64,000 nucleotides of DNA from Duganella sp. SG902 (GTDB lineage Bacteria > Pseudomonadota > Gammaproteobacteria > Burkholderiales > Burkholderiaceae_D): positions 62,001-126,000 of the forward strand of contig NZ_JABMJK010000003.1 in assembly GCF_013376005.1 (NCBI RefSeq), given 5' to 3'. The translations under genes were made by a program, and so were the position numbers. The notes below the pieces were generated by a model. It was not told where the DNA came from and searched no databases. It saw only the letters and a list, made by a program, of their open reading frames with translations. Positions 54,949 through 64,000 of this stretch are shown here, piece after piece. Each line of letters starts with the position of its first letter. Positions within the stretch are counted from its first letter, which is position 1.

Positions 54949-57900
54949 TCAGAACTTGGCGCGCAGACCGAGCGAGTAGGTGCGGCCCGGCGAGTACTGC
55001 GAGAAGTTCGCATTACTGAACTGGAAGTACGTGCGGCGCGAGTCGTTATTCAGATTGACGATGTCGAAGCTGAGAGTCGGCCAGCCGTCCTTGTCGAACA
55101 CTTCACCCAAGTCGATGCTCGACGAGAAGTCCAGCTGCTTGTAGTTGTCCGAGAACAGCGCGGCGTTGGTGATGCCGTTCTGGTTCGCGCCGGCGGCCTG
55201 GCTACCCTTGGAGAAGGTGTGCGACAGACGCGCCATGTAGCCGTGGTTCTCGTAGTAGACCGAGAAGTTGTTGGTACGCTTAGGCACGCCCAGCGCCACG
55301 AAGCCATTCGAACCTTCGCCGCTGGCACGCTGCGTGATGAAGGTCGCGGTTTCGTTGATGCCGAAGCCGCGGATCGGCAGGATCTTGTCCAGCGGTTGCA
55401 CCCAGCCCAGTTCCAGGCCGCGGATGCGCAGGTCGCCGTCGGCGTTGCGGGCACGGGTCAGCACCACGGTCGCCACGTCAGGACCGCCACGCGAGTTGAT
55501 CGCGGTCTGCTGGTTCGGCGTCAGCGTGTTGTAGTTGATGCCGTACGCGGCCAGCGAGCTGAATGGCTGGGTGATGTTCTCGTTGATGGTGAAGCCATCC
55601 ACCGTCTTCTGGAAACCGGTCAGGCTGACGTAGCCTTCGCGGCCGGTGTACCAGTCGATGCCGATGTCGATGTTATCCGACAGGTAGGGTTTCAGGGCCG
55701 GATTGCCGACCGAACCCACGTCCGCCGATACCGACGAGAAGTTCACGCCGGGACGCAGCGCGTTCGGATCGGCGCGGGTCATGCTGCGCGAAATGGCGGC
55801 GCGGGCGATCACGTCGCTGCGCAGGTTGATCGCCAGCGTACCCGATGGCAGCGTGTTGCTGTAGGTCGTATCCAGGTAAACCCACTGGTCGATGTTCGGA
55901 TACTTGCTGCCGTTGAGCGTGAGCGTGGCGTTGCGTGGATCGCTGATCGAGTTGAGCGAGCCCACCGACTGGCGGGTGCGCACATAACGCACACCGGCGT
56001 TGTAGCGGGCCGGGAAGCCTGCCAGTTCGGTCTTGCCGTTGGCCTCGAAATACAGGCCGGTGGTTTTCTCGCCGATGAAGCCCGAGCTGGCGCCAGTCGA
56101 CGACGAGCCGCTGGCCGGCGCGTTGTCGTAGTACTGCTGGTACTTCGAATCGGCGGCGAAGCGGTCCCACGCGATGATCGGCTTGCCGTAAGGGCCAGGC
56201 ACGATGTAGCTGGCCAGCGCCGATTGCGGAATCAGCGAGCCGCCATAGGTCAGCGACGTGGTGGCGCCGGCGGTGTAGCCGGTGCCGTAGCCCGGATACA
56301 GCGCGGCGGCGCTGGCGCCCGGCGTCGATGCGCCGTTGCACGGCGGCGCGCCGTTGGGGCCGAGCAGGAACACGCTCGGGTTGTTGCCGCACACCGCGGC
56401 CTGCCATGCGGCCGAGTTGTCGGTCGCGCGGATGCGGCGCTGGATGTCGTCATAGGCGACGCCGCCCTTCAGGTTGAACTTGTCGTCGCCCCAGGTCAGG
56501 TCGCTGTGGAAGCCTTTGGTCTCGGTGGTGCGGAATTCGTTCTGCACGTTGACGCGGCCGGTGTTCCACACATAGCTGGCCGGGTTGTTCAGGTCCGTGG
56601 TGGCCACCACCGACGGGATGCCGCCGTTGTTGTTGTTGAAGGTGACGGTGTTGCCGCTGTTCGGCGGCGTGATCACGTACACGGTCGGCGCTTCGTGGGT
56701 GAAGTTACTCTTGGTGTAGTTGAGCTGCGCGTCCAGTTTCAGGGTCGGGGTGATCTTCCACTCCATGCCAGGGTTGATGCCCTTCATGTCGACCTGATCG
56801 TGGCGGTAGCCGTGCTCGAAGAAGTTCTGGGTGTTGGCGAAGGTGCCGCCGGTGACGGTGCAGCCGTCGCTGCAATCGCTCTTGTCGACCGTCATGTTCA
56901 GCGGGATCATGGCGCCGTTGCGGACCGACCAGTCGTAGTCCATGCGCGTCATCTTGTCATCGCGCTTGCTGTAGACGGTGTCCAGGTAGAAGTGCAGGTT
57001 TTCGGTCGGACGGTATTCGGCGCTGAAGATGGCCGAACCCTTGTCCTTGGTGCCGAAATAGTCCATGGTGCGCCCCAGGCGCGGCACGATGGCGTTGTCG
57101 ATCTGCTGGATGGTCAGGCCCGGGTTGTGCGCCAGCAGCCACGCCTGGTCGATCACCTCGCCGGTGACCAGGCCATTGCCCGCGCCGGCCGGCACCGTGG
57201 CCGGGATGGTGAAGTTGCCGCCGCCGGTGTTGTTGCGGTTGGCGGCGGGATTCTGCGCCGCCGACAGGTTGGCGTTGGTGTAGCCCACGGTTTCCCAACC
57301 GGTGGTGTGCACCTGCTGGCGCGACAGGCTGACGCCGCCGAGGATACCCCAGTTGCCGAAGGTCTGGCTGGCCAGGAAGGAGCCGCGGCCGCCGGTCTTG
57401 TTGGCGATCTGCTGGTTGGTGGCGGTGACGCTGGCCGAGATGGTGCGGCCTTCCTTGTCGAACGGACGCGCGCTGCGCAGGTTGACCACGCCGGCCGCGC
57501 CGCCCTCGATCATCTCGGCGGTGGGGCTCTTGCTGACGGTCAGCTTGGTGAACAGGTCGGTCGGCAGCAGGTCGAGGTCGACCTCGCGGTTGGTGTTGGC
57601 GCCGTCGATCGGGCCGGACGAGGCGACCGCGATCGGCGCGCCGTTCAGCAGGATCTTGGTGAAGCTGGAGCCCAGGCCGCGAATCTGGATGGTCGAGCCT
57701 TCGCCGGTGATGTCGCGCGAGACGCCCACGCCCGGGATGCGGCTCAGCGATTCGGCGATGTTCTTGTCCGGGAATTTACCGAAGTCCTCGGAGTTGATCG
57801 AGTCCTGGAAGCCGACGGCTTCCTTCTTGTCCTTGGCCGACGACAGCAAGCTGTTACGGTAGCCATTGACCTGCACCACGGTCATCGGCGCGGCGTCTGC

Positions 57901-58023
57901 CTGCGCGGCCGGGGCCGGGGCGGTGTCTTGTGCGTATGATTGCGCTATCAAACCTGCCATGACGGTCAGGCCGAACGCCACTTGCCGGCGCGCTTGCCGA
58001 CCTTTCTGTTGTTTCACTTGCAT
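54949..58023 (-). CDS. TonB-dependent receptor
   Basis: The 1024-residue outer-membrane receptor has a signal peptide ending QSYA, a TonB box-like MTVVQVNGY and a plug domain (NIAESLSRIPGVGVSRD, GLGSSFTKILLNG). A 22-stranded barrel follows, ending in TYSLGLRAKF. Length and plug style match the large Xanthomonas/Caulobacter-type receptors for carbohydrate or peptide import. Neighbours (glucarate dehydratase, carboxypeptidase, BNR protein) suggest a nutrient-uptake locus. GAAGGAG precedes the ATG, and the promoter carries a 20-bp palindrome. Confidence 0.93.
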   Translation of the reverse strand: MQVKQQKGRQARRQVAFGLTVMAGLIAQSYAQDTAPAPAAQADAAPMTVVQVNGYRNSLLSSAKDKKEAVGFQDSINSEDFGKFPDKNIAESLSRIPGVGVSRDITGEGSTIQIRGLGSSFTKILLNGAPIAVASSGPIDGANTNREVDLDLLPTDLFTKLTVSKSPTAEMIEGGAAGVVNLRSARPFDKEGRTISASVTATNQQIANKTGGRGSFLASQTFGNWGILGGVSLSRQQVHTTGWETVGYTNANLSAAQNPAANRNNTGGGNFTIPATVPAGAGNGLVTGEVIDQAWLLAHNPGLTIQQIDNAIVPRLGRTMDYFGTKDKGSAIFSAEYRPTENLHFYLDTVYSKRDDKMTRMDYDWSVRNGAMIPLNMTVDKSDCSDGCTVTGGTFANTQNFFEHGYRHDQVDMKGINPGMEWKITPTLKLDAQLNYTKSNFTHEAPTVYVITPPNSGNTVTFNNNNGGIPSVVATTDLNNPASYVWNTGRVNVQNEFRTTETKGFHSDLTWGDDKFNLKGGVAYDDIQRRIRATDNSAAWQAAVCGNNPSVFLLGPNGAPPCNGASTPGASAAALYPGYGTGYTAGATTSLTYGGSLIPQSALASYIVPGPYGKPIIAWDRFAADSKYQQYYDNAPASGSSSTGASSGFIGEKTTGLYFEANGKTELAGFPARYNAGVRYVRTRQSVGSLNSISDPRNATLTLNGSKYPNIDQWVYLDTTYSNTLPSGTLAINLRSDVIARAAISRSMTRADPNALRPGVNFSSVSADVGSVGNPALKPYLSDNIDIGIDWYTGREGYVSLTGFQKTVDGFTINENITQPFSSLAAYGINYNTLTPNQQTAINSRGGPDVATVVLTRARNADGDLRIRGLELGWVQPLDKILPIRGFGINETATFITQRASGEGSNGFVALGVPKRTNNFSVYYENHGYMARLSHTFSKGSQAAGANQNGITNAALFSDNYKQLDFSSSIDLGEVFDKDGWPTLSFDIVNLNNDSRRTYFQFSNANFSQYSPGRTYSLGLRAKF

Positions 58024-58083
58024 TTACAGTCTCCTTCGGCGCATCGCCGTGGTTATTGTTATAAGTCACGCAACAGAAACATA

Positions 58084-58134
58084 AAATGGTTGCGCGATCA
58101 TTTGAGTGTAAAAGCGTTGAAAAGTTATTGTCAA
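58084..58134 (-). promoter_or_regulatory. TonB-dependent receptor promoter and operator
   Basis: TTGACA (58129-58134), 18 bp, then TACACT (58105-58110) on the minus strand form a strong promoter. The 20-bp AAATGGTTGCGCGATCATTT (58084-58103), identical to its reverse complement at 16 of 20 positions, covers the expected start point. This placement suits a LacI-type repressor. Confidence 0.65.
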
Positions 58135-58149
58135 CAGAAATTACACAGA

Positions 58150-58170
58150 AAATGTTATGCGCAACCATTT
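58150..58170. promoter_or_regulatory. Second operator-like site upstream of the receptor promoter
   Basis: AAATGTTATGCGCAACCATTT resembles the operator at 58084 with one extra base in one arm. A pair spaced about 66 bp apart could support DNA looping. Confidence 0.4.
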
Positions 58171-58229
58171 TGCTATGGCCGCAGGGAGAGCGGGTGTGGC
58201 GCGATTGATACGCCAGCGGCGGACGCATG

Positions 58230-58316
58230 TCGTTCCGGCGAAAGCCGGAACCCATAGACCGCCGAGCCGGTCTTAACGCATGCGTTCCATGGATTCCGGC
58301 CTACGCCGGAATGACG
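58230..58316. repeat. Intergenic palindromic repeat, copy 3
   Basis: GTTCCGGCGAAAGCCGGAAC and ATTCCGGCCTACGCCGGAAT flank a centre with GACCGCCGAGCCGGTCTTAA. It is the left member of a tandem 162-bp duplication with copy 4. Confidence 0.8.
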
Positions 58317-58326
58317 GTTCAACGGT

Positions 58327-58360
58327 TCAGTACTTGGCGGGCACGTTCCGCGCCGGGGTG
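58327..58360 (-). pseudogene. Relic of the 3' end of an S10 peptidase gene
   Basis: On the minus strand this reads ATPARNVPAKY and then TGA, matching the ATPSGAAKY and TGA that end the intact peptidase gene 163 bp away. Only about 11 codons remain, so it is a remnant left by duplication or by loss of a tandem paralogue. Confidence 0.6.
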
Positions 58361-58391
58361 GCGCGATTGATACGCCAGCGGCAGGACACCT

Positions 58392-58479
58392 GTCGTTCCG
58401 GCGAAGGCCGGAACCCATAGACCGCCGAGCCAGTCTTAACGCATGCGTTCCATGGATTCCGGCCTACGCCGGAATGACG
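58392..58479. repeat. Intergenic palindromic repeat, copy 4
   Basis: Nearly identical to copy 3 including the centre, and placed directly after the stop of the S10 peptidase gene. Confidence 0.8.
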
Positions 58480-58489
58480 GTTCAACGGT

Positions 58490-60016
58490 TCAGTACTTCG
58501 CCGCGCCGCTCGGGGTGGCGGACTTGATGAAAGCGCGCAGATCGTCGTTGGCCGTGGCCAGGTCCTCCGAGCGCAGATACATCATGTGACCGCTGCGGTA
58601 GCCGGCAAAGCTCAGGCGGTCCTTCATCTTGCCGCTCGGGTCGAGCTGCCACATGGTGTACTTGGCGTCGAAATAGGTGCAGGCGCCGTCGTAGTAGCCG
58701 GACTGGATGAACACCTTCAGATACGGATTGGCCGCCATCGCCAGCCGCAGGTTCTCGCCGGTCTTCTCGTTCTTGAAGTCCCACGGATGCACATCGCCAA
58801 ACAGGTTGTACTTGATGTCGGTCTTGTAGCCGAGGTCATTGCGCAGGTACTGGTTGATGGCCGGCGTGAACGAATGCAGCCACGAAGTCAGCTCGGCGTT
58901 GTAATCCACCTTGTCGCCGGAATCGGTCTTGTCGATGCCGAGGTAGCGCGAGTCGAGGCGGCCGATGGTCTTGCCCTGCTTGCGCAGCAGCTCTTTCCAG
59001 AACTGCTCCGGTTGCACCGCCAGGTTGTTCTGCACCACGTACTCCACCGACAGGCCGGAATAGCGCGCCACCTTGGCGGCGATCTGCGCCTTCTTCTGCG
59101 CGTCGATGAAGCCGCCCCTGGCCAGCGCCGGCAGCAGTTCGTCGGTGGTGAAGGCTTCCACTTCCGGCAGCACGTCCTTCAAGTCCTTGGCTTGTAGGTC
59201 GGCCGGCAGCACCTTCTGATACCAGGCGGTAGCCGCGTAGTACGGCAGCTTGAGCGCATCGTCGATCGCGCCTTCGCGCTTCAGGCCAAGCTCCGTCGGC
59301 GACACCAGCACCACGCCGTTCAGGTACATCCACTGGGCGTTCTGCAGCTCCAGCGCCAAGCCGGCCACGCGCGAGGTACCGTAGCTTTCCCCGATCAGGT
59401 ATTTGGGCGAAGTCCAGCGGCCCTCACGCGAGACGAAGGTGCTGACCCACTCGGCCAGGTACTGGATGTCCGCGTTCACGCCGAAAAAGCGCGCGCGGTC
59501 GGCCTTGCCGTCCAGGATGCGCGAGAAGCCGGTGTTGACCGGATCGATGTACACGATATCGGCCACGTCGAGGATGGAATGCGGATTGTCCCTCACGCCG
59601 TAAGGCTGGATCGGATAGCCTTCCGCGTCCAGGTTGAGGACCTTGGGACCGGTGTAGGCGATGTGCATCCACACCGAGGCCGAGCCGGGGCCGCCGTTAA
59701 ACGAGATCACCAGCGGGCGCTTGCCCTTGTCGCTCACGTCGCTGCGCTGGTAGTACGTGTAGAACAGCGACGCCGACACCTTGCCGTCCTTGTCCCACAC
59801 CGGCTGCGTGCCGGCCGTGACCTTGTACGGCACCACCTTGCCCTTGATGGTGACCTGGCCGCTCTTGCTGACCTGTGAATCGGCCTTGAGCAGGCGCTCG
59901 CTGGCCTGCAGTTCGGCGGCGCGTTCTTTGCTCAGGGCGGGCGCCTTGTCGGCGTCTTGTGCGTAGGCGGCTGCGCTTATGGCCAGCAGCACTGCAAGGG
60001 CAAGCTTGGATTTCAT
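58490..60016 (-). CDS. S10 family serine carboxypeptidase
   Basis: The 508-residue exported peptidase has a signal peptide (MKSKLALAVLLAISAAAYAQ), the oxyanion segment FNGGPGSASVWMH near 107-118, catalytic Ser211 in GESYGTSR, and Asp and His in the C-terminal quarter (SGYYDGACT, RSGHMMY). S10 enzymes remove C-terminal residues from peptides. The ATG at 60016 gives a normal signal peptide; another is four codons earlier. A TonB-dependent receptor gene downstream suggests peptide or glycopeptide use. Confidence 0.92.
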   Translation of the reverse strand: MKSKLALAVLLAISAAAYAQDADKAPALSKERAAELQASERLLKADSQVSKSGQVTIKGKVVPYKVTAGTQPVWDKDGKVSASLFYTYYQRSDVSDKGKRPLVISFNGGPGSASVWMHIAYTGPKVLNLDAEGYPIQPYGVRDNPHSILDVADIVYIDPVNTGFSRILDGKADRARFFGVNADIQYLAEWVSTFVSREGRWTSPKYLIGESYGTSRVAGLALELQNAQWMYLNGVVLVSPTELGLKREGAIDDALKLPYYAATAWYQKVLPADLQAKDLKDVLPEVEAFTTDELLPALARGGFIDAQKKAQIAAKVARYSGLSVEYVVQNNLAVQPEQFWKELLRKQGKTIGRLDSRYLGIDKTDSGDKVDYNAELTSWLHSFTPAINQYLRNDLGYKTDIKYNLFGDVHPWDFKNEKTGENLRLAMAANPYLKVFIQSGYYDGACTYFDAKYTMWQLDPSGKMKDRLSFAGYRSGHMMYLRSEDLATANDDLRAFIKSATPSGAAKY

Positions 60017-60059
60017 GGCATCTCTCAAGGTTGAAAGAGCCTATGTTAGTGACGAAGCG

Positions 60060-61346
60060 TTACGGCGTCCAGTCCAGCACCGTCACCGGCGACGGCGGCA
60101 CAAAAGCCTGTCCTTCGCCATCAACTTGTTGAACATTCTGGACAAATAAACTGAGGATGCCGCTGCGGCGCCACAACTCGGTATCGTAGCTCGGCTCCCA
60201 CGCGCCGACCGAGGTTGGCGTGAGATCGCGCAGCTGCCACACGCCGCCGGCGACGTCGTGCGCCTGCGCCACCGACACCTTGCCTCCGCGTTCCTCGTCG
60301 CGGAACACCAGCAGCGCGCCGGCCGCGCCCACCATGATCTGCGGGCGCGCGATCGGAATCCGTTTGGTGCCCTGCCCTCCCAGCGAGAACGGCGTTTTGC
60401 GGAAGTCCAGCGCCCGTACCCGCCACGCCGCTCCGGTGTGATAGATGACGTGATACTGCGGCACGGTGGAACCGGCATCGCGCCAGTAGCTGGCGATGTA
60501 AGGCCGGCCTTCGCTGTCGGCCGCCATCGAGGTCTGGTTGATCAACTCACTGTTCCGCGGGATGCGCAGCGCGTATTCCGCGCTGGCGGCGTTGATCGGC
60601 AGCGCGTACGGCGTGCCGTCCGAACGCTCCCACGTCACGCCGCCATCGCGCGAGCGCGCGTACGCCATGTCATGGTTGCTGGCCACGTCCGGCGACTCGC
60701 GCCACACCCACGACACGTGCAGCGTGCCGCGCTGGTCGAGGAAAGCCTGCCAGTAGGCGTTGCGCTTGCCCTCGCCGCTAATCAGGTTGGTGTGCAGCCG
60801 CGTCCAGCGCTGGGTGGCCACGTCGTAGCGGTTGATGATGAGATCACCGCGTCCCGATCCGCCCAGGCGATAAAAGAACAGCAGGTTGCCGTTGGGGAGC
60901 CGGTGGAACTCGGGATACGATACCTCGTTTTCATCGGTGCCGGTCATGGCCTGTTTGGGGCCCAACTCCAGCGATCCCGGCGCCACGCCGCGCGCGTAGC
61001 GCAGCGGATTGTTGTGATGGTCCCACGAGACGTGCAGATAGCCCGCGCCATCCACCATGATGCTGATGCTGTTGTGCGCATCGGCCGCGTTGCCCTGCCA
61101 GGCGGTGCGCCGCGTGGTCCATTGCGTGCCACCCAGCGTGCGCTTGCCCAGCACGAGATAGCGCTCGGCGTCGTAGTAGGCCACGTACTGCGTGTCGCCA
61201 TGCGTCACCAGCGAATTCTTGCGGAACACCACCGCGTTGACCGAATTATTGGCCCAGCCCTCGCCCACCACCGAAGACACCGGCTCCGCCGCCGCCGCGT
61301 GCAGCGATGCGGCAGCGATGGCCGCGATGAATAAACGTTTAATCAT
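60060..61346 (-). CDS. BNR-repeat protein (BNR_4 type, sialidase-like fold)
   Basis: The 428-residue protein has a signal peptide ([20 protein letters not shown]) and a predicted beta-propeller with BNR_4 features: [52 protein letters not shown]. Members of this fold include polysaccharide lyases and other carbohydrate-active proteins, so a substrate cannot be assigned. The frame is open to 61448; the ATG at 61346 gives the signal peptide. A TTTTGCGCAACCA motif like the receptor operator lies upstream at 61388. Confidence 0.82.
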   Translation of the reverse strand: MIKRLFIAAIAAASLHAAAAEPVSSVVGEGWANNSVNAVVFRKNSLVTHGDTQYVAYYDAERYLVLGKRTLGGTQWTTRRTAWQGNAADAHNSISIMVDGAGYLHVSWDHHNNPLRYARGVAPGSLELGPKQAMTGTDENEVSYPEFHRLPNGNLLFFYRLGGSGRGDLIINRYDVATQRWTRLHTNLISGEGKRNAYWQAFLDQRGTLHVSWVWRESPDVASNHDMAYARSRDGGVTWERSDGTPYALPINAASAEYALRIPRNSELINQTSMAADSEGRPYIASYWRDAGSTVPQYHVIYHTGAAWRVRALDFRKTPFSLGGQGTKRIPIARPQIMVGAAGALLVFRDEERGGKVSVAQAHDVAGGVWQLRDLTPTSVGAWEPSYDTELWRRSGILSLFVQNVQQVDGEGQAFVPPSPVTVLDWTP

Positions 61347-61505
61347 GCGCTCCATGCTACGCAAAGCCAGGATGCGCAGCCAATACATTTTGCGCAACCA
61401 ACCATATGCAAAAAGCATAGCGTAGATCAATACCAACATAGTTTCCATGCGGCAAAGTATGCGATAATTCCTGCCGCATTACCGGCGCCCTAAAATATTG
61501 TCGCT

Positions 61506-61967
61506 ATGACCACGCAACACGACCATACTCCTTATCTTGATCAGCTGAACGACGATCCGCATACCTTCTGGGAATCGCGCATCAAGGCCAGCCGCTGGAT
61601 GATCGCCAAGACCTTCGCGCTCGGCGTGGTGGCGGCCGGGCTGGGTGTACTGGGCCAGGGCTGGCTGGAACAGGGCGCGCCGCTGCTGCCCATCATCAGC
61701 CAGAACTACGGCATCTGGCAGACCGTGTACATCCTGGCGCTGCTGGTGATCTTCCTGCTGTGGGCCGCGGCCTTGCGGCAGAAATTCGGCCTGCTCCACA
61801 ACAGCAAGCAGGGGCTGACCACGCAGCACCGCATCGACGAACAGAACGCGCGCCGCGAAGAGCGCGCTCGCGCCATCCGCGAGCGCCGCGAGCAGCTGCG
61901 CGAAGAACGCGCGGAGCACACCATTTACCACAAGGCCGGCGGCCGCAGCAAAAAGTTCGATTACTAA
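61506..61967 (+). CDS. Small membrane protein of unknown function
   Basis: The 153-residue protein has two membrane segments (IAKTFALGVVAAGLGVLGQG, about 33-52, and VYILALLVIFLLWAAAL, about 73-89) and a long charged C-terminal helix rich in Arg and Glu (ARREERARAIRERREQLREE). It is divergent from the BNR gene. I know no family with certainty. Its 3' end is followed by a palindromic repeat. Confidence 0.75.
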   Translation: MTTQHDHTPYLDQLNDDPHTFWESRIKASRWMIAKTFALGVVAAGLGVLGQGWLEQGAPLLPIISQNYGIWQTVYILALLVIFLLWAAALRQKFGLLHNSKQGLTTQHRIDEQNARREERARAIRERREQLREERAEHTIYHKAGGRSKKFDY

Positions 61968-61970
61968 GCC

Positions 61971-62058
61971 CGTCATTCCGGCGCAGGCCGGAATCCATAG
62001 AACGCATGAGCTGTGTTAGCGCAAGCGTTCCATGGGTTCCGGCCTGCGCCGGAACGAC
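61971..62058. repeat. Intergenic palindromic repeat, copy 5
   Basis: ATTCCGGCGCAGGCCGGAAT and GTTCCGGCCTGCGCCGGAAC flank a variable centre. It fills the gap between the convergent membrane-protein and macB-like permease genes. Confidence 0.8.
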
Positions 62059-62060
62059 AA

Positions 62061-63284
62061 TCACTCGTAGCGCAGGCAATCGACCGGCAGCAGGCGTGAT
62101 GCGCGCCGCGCCGGGTAAAAGCCAAAGAACACCCCCACCAAGCTGGAAAAGCCGCACGCCACAATCACCGCGCGCAAGGTGATGATCACGTCGAACTTGC
62201 CGGTCGCCGTAATCGCCGCCGCCGCGCCGCTGGCCAGCAGGATGCCGAACACGCCGCCGACAAAACAGATCACCACCGCCTCGGTCAAAAACTGCAGCAG
62301 CACGTCGCGCGGCTTGGCGCCGATCGCCATGCGGATGCCGATTTCGCGCGTGCGCTCGGTCACCGACACCAGCATGATGTTCATGATGCCAATCCCACCC
62401 ACCACCAGCGAGATCGCGCCGATCAGGCCTAGCAGCAGCGCGATGCCGGCGCTGATCTTCTGCGCAGTCTCCGCGAACGACGCCAGGTTATCGATGCGGA
62501 AGTCGTCCGGCTGGTCGATCTTGATGTGGTGGCGGTCGCGCAGCGTCTCGTTGATGTCCTGGATCGCATCCTGCAGGTTGCCGCCGGATTTACCCTGCGC
62601 CACCACGTAGTGCACATTGCCGGGGAACTGCACCTTCACCAGGTTGGCCGCGGCGGCCGTAATCGGCACGATCACATACTCGCTCAAATCGCCGCCATCG
62701 ACCTGCTTGCCCTCGCCGTAAAGCACGCCCACCACCTGGAACGCCACGTTTTCGATGCGGATGAATTTGCCCAGCGGGTCCTGCTTGTAGAAGAACTGGT
62801 CCGCGATCTTGCGGCCGATGACCACCATGCGCGCCGACGCCCGCACGTCGGCGTCGCTGAAGGCGCTGCCCTTGTCGACCTTCCAGCCACGGATCTTGAA
62901 CATGGCCGGCGTCACGCCGTGCACGGTCTTCGATGCGTTCTCGTTGCCGACCGCCAGATTGAAGCCGCCCTGCAGCACCGGCGCCGCGCCAGCCAGCGAC
63001 GGCAGTTCGTTGAGCGCCGCCGCGTCGCGTATGGTCAGCGCCGGCTGCGCGCCGTTGCGCAGGCGCTGCTGCTGCGCGCGGTCGCCGCCCGGGGAGATGA
63101 ACAGCATATTGGTGCCCAGCTGTTCCAGCTCCTTGGCGATGAAGCGCTTCATGCTGTCGCCCACCGCCAGCAGCAGCACCACCGAGGTGATGCCGATGAT
63201 GATGCCCAACATGGTCAGCAAGGTGCGCAGCCGGTTCGCCAGCATGGAGCGGAACGACTCGACGATGATCTGTAAAAAGTTCAT
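62061..63284 (-). CDS. MacB-like ABC transporter permease
   Basis: The 407-residue protein has the MacB/FtsX layout: one N-terminal membrane segment (LLTMLGIIIGITSVVLLLAVGDSM), a large periplasmic domain of about 220 residues, and three C-terminal segments (VGGIGIMNIMLVSVTERTREIG is the family hallmark). It works with the ATPase gene immediately upstream (5 bp apart) as a tripartite exporter or mechanotransmission pump. Substrate unknown. Confidence 0.92.
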   Translation of the reverse strand: MNFLQIIVESFRSMLANRLRTLLTMLGIIIGITSVVLLLAVGDSMKRFIAKELEQLGTNMLFISPGGDRAQQQRLRNGAQPALTIRDAAALNELPSLAGAAPVLQGGFNLAVGNENASKTVHGVTPAMFKIRGWKVDKGSAFSDADVRASARMVVIGRKIADQFFYKQDPLGKFIRIENVAFQVVGVLYGEGKQVDGGDLSEYVIVPITAAAANLVKVQFPGNVHYVVAQGKSGGNLQDAIQDINETLRDRHHIKIDQPDDFRIDNLASFAETAQKISAGIALLLGLIGAISLVVGGIGIMNIMLVSVTERTREIGIRMAIGAKPRDVLLQFLTEAVVICFVGGVFGILLASGAAAAITATGKFDVIITLRAVIVACGFSSLVGVFFGFYPARRASRLLPVDCLRYE

Positions 63285-63289
63285 ACCGT

Positions 63290-64000
<711 letters not shown>

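Noticed and set aside
55219..57939. A 906-codon plus-strand frame opposite the TonB-dependent receptor
   Set aside because: Antisense to a complete receptor gene, with no domain and composition typical of a shadow frame.

Overview
The window is GC-rich chromosomal DNA of a betaproteobacterium, most likely Oxalobacteraceae (Duganella/Massilia/Janthinobacterium type). This is inferred from trxA-rho-rpmE synteny, a complete five-step hut operon, TonB-dependent receptors, an ECF sigma factor with an S8 protease, and a family of intergenic palindromes at gene 3' ends. No species can be named from the sequence alone.

Layout. 1-3.3 kb: end of an osmoprotectant-type binding protein gene and a secreted zinc metalloprotease. 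3.3-10.6 kb: histidine utilisation operon hutU-H-G-F-D-I on the minus strand, with ATGA overlaps at four joints and a perfect operator palindrome inside its promoter spacer. The repressor gene hutC lies 7 kb away (17.8-18.5 kb). Between them are an amidohydrolase, msbA, an SDR/TetR pair, and a 2OG-Fe(II) oxygenase overlapping ada. 18.7-23.1 kb: a very large hybrid histidine kinase with a THI5-like periplasmic sensor, plus a receiver-only protein. 23.2-27.3 kb: trxA, rho, rpmE2 and a GT39-type glycosyltransferase. 27.4-33.3 kb: a small binding protein, two paralogous secreted proteins of unknown function, a divergent FtsH-like protease with a small basic partner, and a KimA-like permease.

33.5-41.4 kb: an integrated element sits in the 3' end of a tRNA-Leu gene. 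A 23-bp copy of the tRNA end marks the far boundary, 7.8 kb away. Its integrase is frameshifted and truncated, so it is probably immobile. It carries a large SIR2-domain protein, an FRG-domain protein paired with a small membrane protein, and decayed reading frames: a likely defence island.

41.4-53.5 kb: tandem coiled-coil/membrane proteins, a glycine-zipper protein and a TorF-like porin. Then come two divergent transcription units: an ECF sigma/anti-sigma/S8 protease operon (minus), and an extracytoplasmic redox operon (plus). The redox operon encodes an intramembrane protease, a cytochrome c/anchor-D/sorting-signal/thioredoxin fusion, DUF4266, DUF3570, ApbE and DsbD. Matching ECF-like promoters face away from each other between the units.

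53.5-64 kb: glucarate dehydratase, a TonB-dependent receptor with a palindromic operator, an S10 carboxypeptidase whose 3' end is tandemly duplicated, a BNR-repeat protein, a small membrane protein, and MacB-like ABC exporter genes cut by the window end.
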